From Botrytis cinerea B05.10 (taxonomy: Eukaryota > Ascomycota > Leotiomycetes > Helotiales > Sclerotiniaceae), in NCBI RefSeq assembly GCF_000143535.2, contig NC_037312.1:1550001-1614000 (forward strand): 64,000 nt of DNA, given 5' to 3'. This document shows, piece by piece, positions 32,097-43,419 of this stretch (positions within the stretch are counted from its first letter, which is position 1; the number at the start of each line of letters is the position of its first letter). The position numbers were made by a program, and so were the translations under genes. The notes under the pieces are model-generated. The model searched no databases. It saw nothing but the letters and a program-made list of their open reading frames with translations, and was not told the origin of the DNA.

Positions 32097-33908
32097 TTAG
32101 TAATCACCTGTTGTGGTTTCCTTTATCGAATCGCCAAAGTCCCAATAATATTGCTCCTTGTCCCAGTCCCAAAAAAGCTTTCCGCTGCAAAGTAATGCTC
32201 GGCACTCGAAAACTGAAAATGGCTCCCCAAGTACCAAATTTTGAATCGAATTTCTTTTGAATACTTCGAATGCGTCGCTCCACGAGCCGCTTATGAGATA
32301 CATATCTTTTATATGCACTACTATATCTGATGACTTTAAATTATAGATGAATATCTCTAACTCTGATAGATGGAGCGATATATAGGACAAATATATTGAT
32401 CTGAGATTCGGCCATATACGACTGGTGAGAACTGCTCCCAAAGAGGCCACCAATAGAGCACGTTTCTCCATGTCTAAGTGCCTCAGCTCTAGAGGGATGA
32501 ATTCCATGTTGATGTCAATCTTTTCTAGAGCATTTGTGTTCACAATCGCAGAAAGATATCTAACCAAACCATTTAATTCCGTGGGCGGCCACCCATGATC
32601 TTCTATATCATCCGTCCATCTGCAACAAAATGTGAAATGTTTTACCCGCTGTGTCGCAGCTGAAAGTTTTTCGAAGTCCTCAGATGAAATTAAAGTACTG
32701 GAATCCCTAGGAGGTTGTATCTCAATACATATGTTTTCGAGTGACCTGCCAGCCTTGTGGATAGCACCTGGAAGCTTAAGAAGTATCTGAGCGGGTGGTG
32801 AAGTCCAACTTTTGTCGGCTCGAAAGTGTAAATCAACATCATCCTCATACCCAAAAAGTTTGGATTTAATGATGTCGTCGATAAGTACATCCTCATTTTC
32901 ACAATATTTAAAAAAGAATTTTGATGTTGAACAAAGTCTTGGACGAGGGCGACCTTCATGAAGATTATCACGGCCCCTGTCGCTAATATGAAGTGTTTTT
33001 GCCCTTGGCATTCGAGCGAACGCAGTGCCAACGCCCTCCAGAGATAAATCCTCTTCTGTTAGGGTTTCTTGTTCTACAACGAAATGTTTGTACCGCTCAT
33101 AAGCTTTTGTCCAGAATATTTGACGTAAGATTCTTTCATTGACACTACCACCTGATCCATCCAATATATACCGCCGATATAACTCCCTACTCATCCTGGA
33201 TTCCCCTCCCTCGTCTGGCGGAACTGCATCATATATCACCATAGCCAGAGAACAATATAAGTACTCAGTCTTTTCACGATGGAATCCCTCAAAGGTATCG
33301 AACGTGTAGTTCAAGAATCGTGTAATGACTGTCACAGCTCTAACGCCTTTGCCGATAGTAGGATGCCGAGAAATTATATCAAGGCGCGAAAGGGATTGCG
33401 CATTCATTTCAACACGCACGGTTGGAAGAAGAAAGGGCGAGCTGACATTGCAAAATCTTCGACATACTAATCGCAGACTCTGGATCGCTTTTGCGCTCTC
33501 TTCAAATTCTTTATTTCTTTGGTGCCGTTTGATAGGCGGTTGATAGCAAATGGTAGAAGGAGGCTCGGAGAGCTGGGGCTCTCTAATAAAGCTTAAAATC
33601 ATCCCGAGTAACTCATCTGAAATTTTGAAAATTGTTGTCGGTTGGAAAATCCCCCGGCGCAACAACAAGTCGTTAGATCTTGCTATAGAAACCTCCAATA
33701 TGCCCATGATGCTTTTCCCTCGTTCAGAATCATTTCCGGCGCCTGCGTTCTCTCCATTACTTTCTCTAAAAACCGAACTGGCATGTAATCCTGGTTCTCC
33801 TTCTGGCTCCGATCCAACTTCGAATTTATTATCTTGCGAGAATTCTTTCAAGATCAGTCCCCTCTGGCTCTCCATCAAATCATCCATCTCAAAATTGGAA
33901 TCCTTCAA
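32097..33908 (-). CDS. F-box-like domain protein
   Basis: Single exon, 603 residues. The first 80 residues are acidic and disordered. Around residues 93-160 lies an F-box-like element: FKISDELLGMILSFI, then after an insertion IQSLRLVCRRFCNVSSPFLL. The rest is a long region without a recognised catalytic motif, with weakly repeating Leu/Ile-rich segments such as LEKIDINMEFIPLELRHLD and LRSIYLSYISLHLSEL. This is the common fungal layout of an F-box-like domain plus leucine-rich C-terminal half. It would be predicted to recruit substrates to an SCF ubiquitin ligase. Ending TTTGDY, it lies on the same strand as the FSH hydrolase and diverges from the gene at 34967 with 1.06 kb between them. Substrate unknown. 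Confidence 0.8.
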   Translation of the reverse strand: MKDSNFEMDDLMESQRGLILKEFSQDNKFEVGSEPEGEPGLHASSVFRESNGENAGAGNDSERGKSIMGILEVSIARSNDLLLRRGIFQPTTIFKISDELLGMILSFIREPQLSEPPSTICYQPPIKRHQRNKEFEESAKAIQSLRLVCRRFCNVSSPFLLPTVRVEMNAQSLSRLDIISRHPTIGKGVRAVTVITRFLNYTFDTFEGFHREKTEYLYCSLAMVIYDAVPPDEGGESRMSRELYRRYILDGSGGSVNERILRQIFWTKAYERYKHFVVEQETLTEEDLSLEGVGTAFARMPRAKTLHISDRGRDNLHEGRPRPRLCSTSKFFFKYCENEDVLIDDIIKSKLFGYEDDVDLHFRADKSWTSPPAQILLKLPGAIHKAGRSLENICIEIQPPRDSSTLISSEDFEKLSAATQRVKHFTFCCRWTDDIEDHGWPPTELNGLVRYLSAIVNTNALEKIDINMEFIPLELRHLDMEKRALLVASLGAVLTSRIWPNLRSIYLSYISLHLSELEIFIYNLKSSDIVVHIKDMYLISGSWSDAFEVFKRNSIQNLVLGEPFSVFECRALLCSGKLFWDWDKEQYYWDFGDSIKETTTGDY

Positions 33909-34966
33909 CTGGCGGTTGAGAAAAACGAGAGAAGAAATACTAGTCGTCGAATGAATATCTTCGTTTCGCGTCGTGTTTGTTTCAGTTGTGAGATATTGAC
34001 GAGCTGTCTTTGGAATGATGTATTGAAGAGCTTTGAAGTTATGTACAGTGACCTGTAATTGATCATCTTTCTTATAGGGCTGTCTATAAGGGAAGAAGTA
34101 GATGTGAATTGTAGATGCGTCTCTCGATGTTGTCGATCAAATGGTGAAAGATTACAAGCTTTGTGATGAATACAATGATATGGAAATAACATTCCGTGTG
34201 CTTTTAAGTCAAGAAGTGGGAAACACAGGTCCTTTTAAGAGGAAAAACTTGAATAGGAAGCCAAGAATCGAGCTATAGAAAGTAGTCTCTTCTTAGAGTG
34301 AGGAGGTGATCATTATCCACTTTAACACGTGCTTCTCCTTCTAACCCTACTCTAGTCTAACTCATAGATCGTCACTTCCCAATTGTTAAATTTGGCTTGA
34401 ACATTGTAGTTTCCTTGATTTGGTGCAACTATGAATATTCAAATACGTTACTCAAATATTTTTCGCTTGCTATCCAAATTCTGTTTACTCACCTTATTAT
34501 CCCTATTTTCAATATACCCACCAGATACGCCAGCCGACAACTAGGTATCCAGTCACACACGGGATTCTCACCCTCCATGACGTCCTGTTCCAAGAAACTT
34601 AGACCGGAACTCCCTCGTCTACTTAGTGATTATATCTTAATCACTCCTTCAGCATGTAAACGAATAAAATGACAGGACTTGAAGAAGTCAACTCACGATT
34701 CATGTGAAATGAATCCCCAATGGGGAATTGAATCTAAACAAAAATGCATTATTCGACACGAATTCACGGAATGCGTCCCGATCTAGAGCAAATGACTCCT
34801 CACTGGAGTTTGCCTATGGACAAAACAGTTTGATTTCACCCTGAGTATTCTTTTTCTTTCTGCTTCACCACTTTTTCAAAAAAGCTCTCGCAAGATTTAC
34901 AGAAAACTAACAACAGATATCCTCACACCCTTTCCAGAAAGTTCTCCATCCTCAAATACAAATTCA
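33909..34966. other. Divergent intergenic region
   Basis: Upstream of the F-box-like gene (minus) and the uncharacterised gene (plus). The first exon of the latter may lie in its right part: the open frame extends back to 34796 with no ATG. Confidence 0.45.
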
Positions 34967-36027
34967 GTGTCCATCATCTCGACATCCTCTAGCAAAACCT
35001 CGATAGGTATAAACCTCGACGCCATCGAAGTCCACTGCATACATTACCCGAAACTCCCAGACCCTACTGAAGTCATCATCACCACTCGCTTCAATCACGA
35101 TTTCGATCCCGACCCACCCATCTTAGCCCTCTGCATGCACTCAGCAAACCAGGATGTGGACAAGACGTCAACCGAACTCGGTAGGTATAGCAGCAACAAG
35201 GGAGCGAGCTTTCATTCCGAGGGGCGAAAATGGAATGAAAGTGGGGAGATTAGCTGGGCTGTGCTCTCTGGTTGGTGCCCGGCGTGCAACAGAAAGTACG
35301 GGGAGGAGATAAATATGGGTTATTCGCGTAAATTGTATATCACGGCTACGTTGCGTCGACACTGGATAATGGCAGGAGATAGGAACAAAGCACCACGAGG
35401 AAGAGCGGAAGCAATAGAGGTAATTAGAGAAGCCGGGTTGAGATTTGACGGCCAAGACTTCGACAAAAGGCAAATTGACGAGATTTCCAGTAACAAACTT
35501 CTACCCGTAACAAAATTGGAGAGAGTGCGAGGCAAACATATGACGGAGCACAAAGAGACCATGGTAAGAAAAGAAGACAGACTTGGAGTATTTATCTCGG
35601 AACCACAATCGAAAGCCGATTCCGGCCAAGCTTACGAATCAGCCTACGATTTAGGTGAAGATCTGGATAACTACCTGGTGTATACGACTCGGCTAACCAC
35701 CCAGCTTCAAACTCCCCTTCAACGCCAACCTCCATGTCCGCAAATGTAAACCCCTCAACGCCTATCAAGAAAAAATCTGTATCCGAAAGCCTCCATGGTG
35801 GCCATAATTCTGACAAATCCTTGTCCAAGGAAAGACAGTCCAGAGAAGCTCGCAGCAGTCACAGTGGAAAAGCCCACAGTCAACCCATAAGTGCGCAAAG
35901 CGCATCCGAAATACCACGCGGCCACAGCAGTGCAAAATCTCACCGTCGATCCGAATCTGACCTCGAAATTTGCAGATCGCCTCGAACTAAGCGGAGCGCA
36001 CGATCTTACAGTCCATCCAACTTTTAA
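34967..36027 (+). CDS. Uncharacterised protein, 5' end unresolved
   Basis: Two exons are clear: the frame through 35654 and 35705-36027, joined by a 50-bp intron (GTGAAG donor, CTAACCACCCAG 3' end). The join changes frame exactly into the downstream open frame and removes a stop that would otherwise end the protein at 35749. The coordinate 34967 is a GTG, not a believable start. The frame is open back to 34796 without ATG, so an upstream exon is likely; otherwise the first in-frame ATG is at 35135. The visible 336 residues include INLDAIEVHCIHYPKL, a possible zinc site WCPACNRKYG, and a disordered Ser/His/Arg-rich tail (HSSAKSHRRSESD, RSPRTKRSARSYS). I recognise no family. It converges on the carboxylesterase, 460 bp away. 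Confidence 0.6.
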
Positions 36028-36485
36028 ACCTTATTCACACATAAGACCGATCCAGGTCCACTACCTATCATTTGAATCATAAGGTAAGAGGACGGAGGAG
36101 CTTTAGTCACTATCGACTGTGTATCATATTTATGCCTGGCTTTTCAACAACCAAAAAATTAAATTAAAAAAATTAAAAAAAGAACAAAAAAAAGAACAAA
36201 AAAAAGAACAAAAAAAAGAACAAAAAAAAGAACAAAAAAAAGAACAAAAAAAAGCATACTCTTGTTTTGTGAGATGGGTCAAGCGGATGGAAATCTGGAG
36301 ATAGTTGATGTACGACGTGAAGGGCGTCCTCTACAACATGATGGACTGTGAAGAACCAATTTCATGTGTACACTTGCCATATAATTTAACAATAATCTTG
36401 ATTTAAAGGAAAATTAAACTTTCTCTTAATTCTCTCCTGTGTACAGTTAGCGTGAAGATCACAATATAAACGCGTTCGGCGATAC
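36028..36485. other. Short intergenic with A-rich repeat
   Basis: Space between the convergent uncharacterised gene and the carboxylesterase. It contains the 12-bp A-rich tandem repeat listed separately. Confidence 0.55.
36181..36252 (+). repeat. Six copies of a 12-bp A-rich unit
   Basis: The unit AGAACAAAAAAA is repeated six times without mismatch and is flanked on the left by further A-rich, partly matching sequence. Perfect copies suggest recent expansion. It lies just beyond the 3' end of the gene at 34967-36027. Confidence 0.95.
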
Positions 36486-38302
36486 CTACAATAAGAAATG
36501 CGATCCAAATATCACTGCCAAGAACAAGCCCAGGACACCAGATTCCAGACTTATTCCCCCGGACGTTGATACAGTTGTGGGTGTGGAGCCTGGGCTCGAG
36601 CTGCTTGTCGAAGTGCCGGACGAAGTTGACATTGTGCCAGTTGCATTCATGCTAAAAACCGGCGTTGTGGGGCAATCCGTATCGTACAGTGATGGACTTG
36701 CAGCGTTTACACCAGTCTGATTATTGTATGCTAATCTAATCAGGGTATCCTCTGCAGCGTCATATTTTGGCCATCCATAGTTGGACAGGCCATTTTCTGG
36801 ATCCTTGGCGAATGTAGCCCAAGCTCCACGCATGTATTTTCCGATTTCTACCTGTTCGGCTGTCTCGGGGGGATTGGCGAGATTTGTATCGAAAAGAAGG
36901 GGGACTTCGGCAGTATGCCATGCACCAGCATTAGGAACGATCATTGTGTTAGGGAAGGAACCAAAGTAGCGATAACGCCAAGTGTTAACATTCGCTTGGG
37001 TTGAGTAATTTGCACGGTAACCGCTTGGGCAAGTGAAGCCGATTAAATCGATAGTTTGCGCATCTGCATCAGAAGTGCTCACACCTTGTAGCGCAGCTGC
37101 GACGACGAATAGAGTGGCTTCTTTGTCATTGCTTCCGATTAATAAGGGCTTACTTGTGAAGTTTCCGGCTAAGGAGCGTTCGGTATAGTTGGAAAATACG
37201 ACGGTATCGTCGATGGTTGGCAGAAAACTTCCTAATATACCAAAAGACCCAGGGAAATCAGAGGTCGCAGATATTCCGCTGAGAATATCCGTTGTACTTT
37301 TGGTACGCATGCAACTAGTGACGTTACTGGCGGATGGGCCGCCACATCCCAAAGCTTCGCTCACATTATACCAGGCTGTCGCGATACGTTCTGCTGTACT
37401 TGGGAGACCCCAACTCTGTGCCGTACCAGATTCTTGAATGAAACCAGCAGCAATGGGGTCTTGCGCCCAAGCATAGTTGTAGAGATCGACCGATGCTGAG
37501 CCAGCACTTTGTCCGAACAAAGTGATACGGGATGCATCACCGCCAAATTTTTCAATGTTATCACGAACCCACTCAACGGCCAATCTTTGATCTAGGAGTC
37601 CGATATTGGCAGGACTGTCTGGGTTACCAGGAAACCCAAAAATGTTTAATCGGTAACTAGTTCTCAATTAGTAAAGTTCAAAAGTTCGAGAAGCTTAGAG
37701 CATACTTGAGAGATACCACTATCACATCCTCTTGCTCCACAATATGCTGTCCATTATATGCTGGCATGGAAGAAGTTCCGCTACTAAACGCTCCTCCGTA
37801 AATCCACACCAAAACAGCCTTCTTTGAATCGCCGGTTTGTGGCTTCGTCCACACGTTCAAGGTCAAGCAATCCTCGCTCTGTGCTGTCGAGCTTTGAAGT
37901 AAGGTTAGTACTCCCAGCCCTGTTGAAGTGATATCTGATTGTGCGACGATGGTCTCATTGTATGTGGTAGTTCGGGTAGGACATGTATAGCCCTATGGTT
38001 GTATTAGCGATGGACAAATGTCTTTGAAAAGTTTTACTTACAAAGTTGGTACCATTGATAGTCGCATTACCATTGTATGCAACTGGCGCAGCAAATCTCA
38101 AATCCCCAACAGGCGGTTTGGCAAATGGAATACCTAGGTACTCGGAAACCTGCGAATCATTTCGACTAGGGTGTCCATTGACTGGTCCACTGCTTGTCTG
38201 GACAGTTTGTCCGACAGTCCAATTCGACTGACGGCTCTCCAAATGAGCGGAGGCATTTGCAGATACTGCAATGGCAGACACGGAAAATATTGAAAGCTTC
38301 AT
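36486..38302 (-). CDS. Secreted type-B carboxylesterase, probably GPI-anchored
   Basis: Exons 38302-38042, 37992-37706 and 37656-36486 (introns 49 bp) give 572 residues. I use the Met before KLSIFSVSAIAVS because it starts a clean signal peptide; an in-frame ATG lies 27 codons upstream. Family motifs follow in order: GIPFAKPPVGDLRF, SEDCLTLNVW, VWIYGGAFSSG (oxyanion hole) and NYRLNIFGFPG. The triad is Ser233 in GQSAG, Glu362 in SNDKEATLF and His430 in AWHTAEVPLLF. The C-terminus has a Ser/Thr/Pro-rich stretch then a hydrophobic tail (LGLFLAVIFGSHFLL), the pattern of a GPI-anchor signal. It should hydrolyse carboxyl esters or lipids at the cell surface. Exact substrate is unknown. Several N-glycosylation sequons (NGT, NYT, NVT) fit secretion. 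Confidence 0.92.
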
Positions 38303-40802
38303 ATTGCAAGACCCAATGGAAGAAGGAAAGAGTGAGAGACGGTGATGCAAACGAAGATGGATAGGAGGAGAGAACAGTATCACTAGTCAGGGAAAGTAAA
38401 AGCCATCTTATAAGAAAATGAGAGCGACAATGGAGATGATGTTTACCTGTATTTAGGATTCGACTACTCTCTACCTTTTGGAGGTAAGTTAGAGGCTACT
38501 CAAATCTGAGCAAAGAAGCCGTCATGTTCAGTATCTACGAGTAATGGCGGGATTTCGATGCATCGTATCCCTTCCAAGTTCCCACGTGTGCTATTGCCGA
38601 GGCTATCTACCATAGCGGCTTGGCTTGCAGTAGTTCTAATTGCATGACTGGTCTATCAGCGAAGAAACGAATGGCATACTTCAATCCTTATCAAATGGAT
38701 GATGGCATTGGATGGAGTGCTCCAACGCTAGTCACGTGCCCCGCTTGCACATCAGACACCTGGATTACTTTTGGACATGTTTTGTAGTGCGTGTGCGTGT
38801 GCATGTGCATGTGCGGGTGTCAGAAACCTTGGTTGCTTCTCGATGGATTTCTTTCTGTATTCTCTGCCAATCTTCGTGTCGTCTGCGGATGGATACCAAA
38901 GCATTCCGTCATTGCGGTTAAAAATACCCATCTATTGAGTTTCTATCGATTTTACTTTGCACGAGCAGATGCGGTCTCGTGTTTTCCCCATCACCCGTGC
39001 GCCAAGAAAACCCGGTTCGTCCCAGCAGTCTAACAACAACCATAATCCATTTTCCAGTGCTCGAGCAAATGCTTCCAAGTCGTTCTCTCGTTTGTTCGCG
39101 TCACTCGCTTTTATCCCTCTTTTATACGAGTTTTATCTGAGCGTCGAGCTATTCGTGGATTGACACTAGACCCCATCATCTACTAGCCCACGGATGGAAG
39201 GCGTCCTTCGATGAGATCTTAAATTCAATCTCGATTGTGGGGATTAGTTCTCCTATCAAAGTTTTCATGGCTGTTGATTAATATCTATAAGTATTCATTG
39301 CCCAACGATAACAATATGCCGAGTACCAGCCGCCCGACACTCCGTAGGGTGGTTCTTGGTGTCAGGTAGGTTCGTATATACCATTTCGCAAAGCAAGTAT
39401 CTGATTGACCAGAGACATGGGATTGATATGAGAAAGAACTTCTATGTTACAACCGACTGATGTTTAAATCCGTATCGCATGATACACCCCAGAACGCATC
39501 GATTGTTCTGATCGCAAAAGAAAAGAAGAAAAAGAAAAGAAAAGAGAAGAAAAGAGAGGAGAGCTCATAATTCCAGCGTTCCCTTTGTCGATATACCACA
39601 CATCATTTCGGTAACGTGTGGTGATCCAACCTCCCGTAACACAAAGATCCGCGAAGTCCCCGATATTTTTCCCAGCCGACAAATTCAACTCGGATACTCG
39701 TTCTGAGCATTACTATTGACCCATCTCACACCGCAAGTTACAGCCCCAGTAGCCGCCATCAAAGAATTGGGTTACACACATATTCACTTCCATTCATGAT
39801 CGAACCACTCTCTGAGAGTCATGTTGTAGATTCTTAAACCTAAGCATTCTATTCTTTGGTCCATTGTGATGTTCATCAAGGAGCCCAGCCCCCCTTCACC
39901 CGTACCTCTCCCGTGAAATTGACATGTAGCATCCTACAGAATCCACCACAATACCTAGCTAACATCTCAAACACCAGAAATCTATTGATACCATCATCCT
40001 CGTACATACTCTTAAACTTCAAGACTCCCTCTAGACTGATCACCGTTCCTCATTGACCTTGACCTTGACCTGTGTGGCCTGACTCATGGATTCCCAGCTT
40101 TCAGCTTACATTCTTCCCATGCATATCCCTCCCCCATCACTATATCCCCCTATTGCTACATCCTCAATACCAACACGAACCCTCAAACCCTCAAACCCAT
40201 CACTCAAACCTCAAACCTCAAGCCTCAAACCTCACCACACCATCCATCCATCCATTCATCCATCCCAAATCCCAAATCTCCCCTAATTAAAAACTCCCCA
40301 TCCCAACCTTCCATCCAATCCTATACAAAACATCCATGCAAGACCATCCCCCATCAAGAAGCCACCAGCAAGCAACACGCATCCAAGTTCCAACAAAGCC
40401 AAACAGACCCGAGAAGCAAATCTCATCCTTTCAAACCAAACACCGAACCTTTTTTCCGCCACGAGTGAGATCCAACGTAAACATTCATATCAACTTTACA
40501 AGACCTCATACACTAGGGATTTCTATACTCAGACAGATCTGCTGATACATTTCGCAAAGTCGAATCAAAACATCCATTCATCCTCGAAGACGATAAACAA
40601 AACGAATATAATACCACAACTATACAGCATCTTGCTTTCACAGCACTGTACAAAACGATCCGCAGCCGGCTTAATTTCCCTTTTGTTCTATACACCTATC
40701 CCCAAATACCCGAGATAACCAACCCTAAATATCGGTATCTCTTCTCTCTCCATTCCTTCTTTCTATCACTTCCACTCGCTGAATATCTCCCCACCACACA
40801 TA
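38303..40802. other. 2.5-kb intergenic, partly G-poor on plus strand
   Basis: No supported gene. It holds a TGTGCG/TGTGCA dinucleotide-like run at about 38788-38817, an AAGAAAAG-rich purine tract at about 39518-39561, and from about 39880 to 40560 a plus strand strongly enriched in A and C with short CTCAAACC and CCATCCAT repeats (40185-40265). This last part is 3' of the BTB gene. Confidence 0.5.
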
Positions 40803-42601
40803 TTACTCACCTAAAAACCTCCTCCCTAGATTCCTCCCCCTTTCCCCACTAACAGCATCCAATCTCACAGCTATCAACACACACTCCCACTCCGCCTTCG
40901 CATTTACAAAAGCCTGTCCCCCGACTCCCATTCCCATCCTCGCACCTTGCAAAGCACCACCACGATTTTGGACTCTCAGCCTCCACTGTCCCGATTTCAC
41001 AATCCAACTTTCATCTTTTATTGCTCCCGGGCCTACACTTGCGTTTACCGGAAGCGCAATCCCATCTTCTATTCTCCTCTTTTTACTACTTCCTTGACCA
41101 TCGATACTGGAAATCCCGTCTGTAGCCCCATTCAAATCAGCCACCTTCCCATCACACACCACCCCACAGTCTTTTCCAACAACCACCTTAATCATCTCCT
41201 CACTCAATCCACTATTGCCCGGACTAGCCGGCCCACTGTTTGCGCCACCATTTTTCATCAACAGTCCCAAGGGTTGTTTGACCGGCAAGTTAAGTTTCGT
41301 AGCAACAACCTCAATCAATTTACTCATCCGTGTCTTCGTTTCTCCAAAAAATTCCACGCGCATAGTATTCCAATGAAGCAATGTAGCCGAATCACCTATT
41401 TCGAGAATAAGCTCGCAGGGCGATGAATCGGCAAACGGACGTTGATAGTGTACATAACCTACAGATGGTGTTGGGGGTGGGTTTGGAGAGGTGGGAGATT
41501 CGGGAGAGGGAGCGGTAGATGAAGGAACATTTGTTAGAATAGAGAGACCAGATTGTCTGATATCCACGAGTCGGATTGTGATTTCTGATTTGTTGCGTAG
41601 TACATTGTAAACAATAGAATGAGGAATCAATTTTTGTTCGAGGCCTTTAAGATGGAAATATCGACAATCTCGTAAGAGTTCAGCACGATGCTCCGGACTA
41701 CGGATTTCAAGTGGGTAACCACGAAGAAGATGAAGAATTTCGGAAAATGTCTTCGAGGAGCGGTTGGGTACTGACGAAGGGGCAATCGACGGTGGTCGAA
41801 GGAGACCTTCCTTACGCAGGCCGGGGAACAACTCAGTAGGGGAGCTAAACAAGATAGTGAAGCTTAGGGAAAAGTAGTTTGGACTGTTTCCAGGGTCAGA
41901 AAATAGCTCGCGAGGAATTTGAAATTCTCGATCTCCGACTGTTATGAAAATATTCTCTTCATGTAGCTGAGAGATTAGCCTTGGTACTGTCTCATGTTAG
42001 CACAGCTCACGAAGTAGAGGGAAGAGAAAGACAAACATGAATAGAATTGAGCATCTGCAAATAATTTAACAAAATGACTTGCATTTCTTGGTGCAACATG
42101 GTATCCTTGCAAATGAAGTGATATATCTTTGAACGTGATGGGATCTCGATCGATATAAAGGGTTCTGATAGCTGTATTTGGATCTTCGCCATTCTCTTCC
42201 GCCGACCTCAATTGACATTGAAAATATTGGGAAAAGTATGAGGGTGCTCTAGATCTCTTAGCTGGTGCTCTCATTCTGAAATTTTTTGTCCTTCCAAAAT
42301 CTTATCCTCAACTAGGAGGTGCGAAGAAGGAAGAATACATACCATCAGAACTCAAACTAGCACCACTCAACCGAAAAAGTTCCGTCCCGATTTGAATTGG
42401 GAAAACCTTTTCGTGAGGTAAGTCATTCGGGATATCAGTATTCCAATTTCTTGCCTCTGGATTCCTCATTATTCCGGGAGGATCTGCCATTCTCGAGGTT
42501 CCTGATGAACCTGATGAACCTGAAGCACCCGGCGGTGTGCCTCTCGCAAGGTTCGTCTCTCCGACGCCATTGCTTTTCGCCATCATGGCTCTCTGGTCCA
42601 T
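40803..42601 (-). CDS. Protein with two tandem BTB (T1/KCTD-like) domains
   Basis: Exons 42601-42343, 42246-42037 and 41986-40803 give 550 residues; introns are 96 and 50 bp. The first 65 residues are low-complexity Gly/Ser. BTB unit 1 starts near residue 70: VFPIQIGTELFRLSGASL, then SYFSQYF, IDRDPITFKDISLHLQGY and FADAQFYSLPRLISQL. Unit 2 follows immediately: NIFITVGDREFQIPRELF, then FSEILHLLRGYPLEI and LLRDCRYFHLKGLEQKL. Both follow the T1-type layout in which strand, helix, [IV]DRDP and a FxxILxxLRGY-like segment recur. The C-terminal 250 residues hold a conserved-looking region and low-complexity loops. Such proteins often act as adaptors for cullin-3 ligases or as oligomerisation scaffolds; that is inference. 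It lies on the same strand as the esterase and the channel. Confidence 0.87.
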
Positions 42602-43419
42602 GATTTCAATCCAGATATATCAGCACTTGCTCTACTAATCTTCCAAGCCTACTAGTCCGCGAAGTACACCTGCACCGTGTTTCCACGCAAAGACAATTGC
42701 CCAAAAGCCACACGTGATCGAAATGCAGGAACAGAGATCCCTTGAGCTAAATTTATCCGTAATCAGTAAATGCACGATAGACGCGCAATTCCAATTTATG
42801 AAGCGCGGTTTAGCTCCGAATTAGAATAACAGAACGTCTTGATTTAGAAAGCGAATATGTTCAGTGTGTTGACGATGGCTTGAGACAATGGAATAGAAGT
42901 TCAACTCGCAGATAAAGCTAATACGCTAGCCTGAACTGGAATTTTTCCGGTGGCATATCACATGACTCACACATGGCGTATGATTGTCTCATCTCATCAT
43001 CTTTCAAGGTTTCACTACATCATGGGGTGAGATCTAGTAGCATTTAAGGAGGCGTTTCCGATGATCAAATTGTCAATTATATATGTCATGTCTCACTCAA
43101 TGTGCAAAGACTTCCAAGGCTGAGTGTTTAAATAATTGCATAAAATTGCTTGAATTGCCCATTCCATTCATAAATTCTCCTGGCCAATCTATGGTTCTAA
43201 TCGGACACGACCGACCTTGTCCATCTAAAGAAAATGCGGAAGCCAATGTAGCAAGCACATTATCTAACAAATACATCATACAAATTCGTTATCATTTTGC
43301 CAATCCATGCATCAACTACAAGCAAAAATATTCGGGTATAGTATGTTTGACTCCCGATCCTGTAATAAAAAGAAATCTGGCTCTATCCAGTCTGTATTCT
43401 GCTACATCGTCCTCTGCCT
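42602..43419. other. Intergenic between two minus-strand genes
   Basis: Upstream of the BTB gene and downstream of the channel gene. The frame at 43083-43463 (plus) has no recognisable features. Confidence 0.45.

Noticed and set aside
36119..36304. Lys/Glu/Gln repeat frame
   Set aside because: Translation of the 12-bp A-rich repeat; no independent sign of coding.
40947..41426. 159-codon plus-strand frame inside the BTB gene
   Set aside because: Antisense to a well-supported exon and without protein character.
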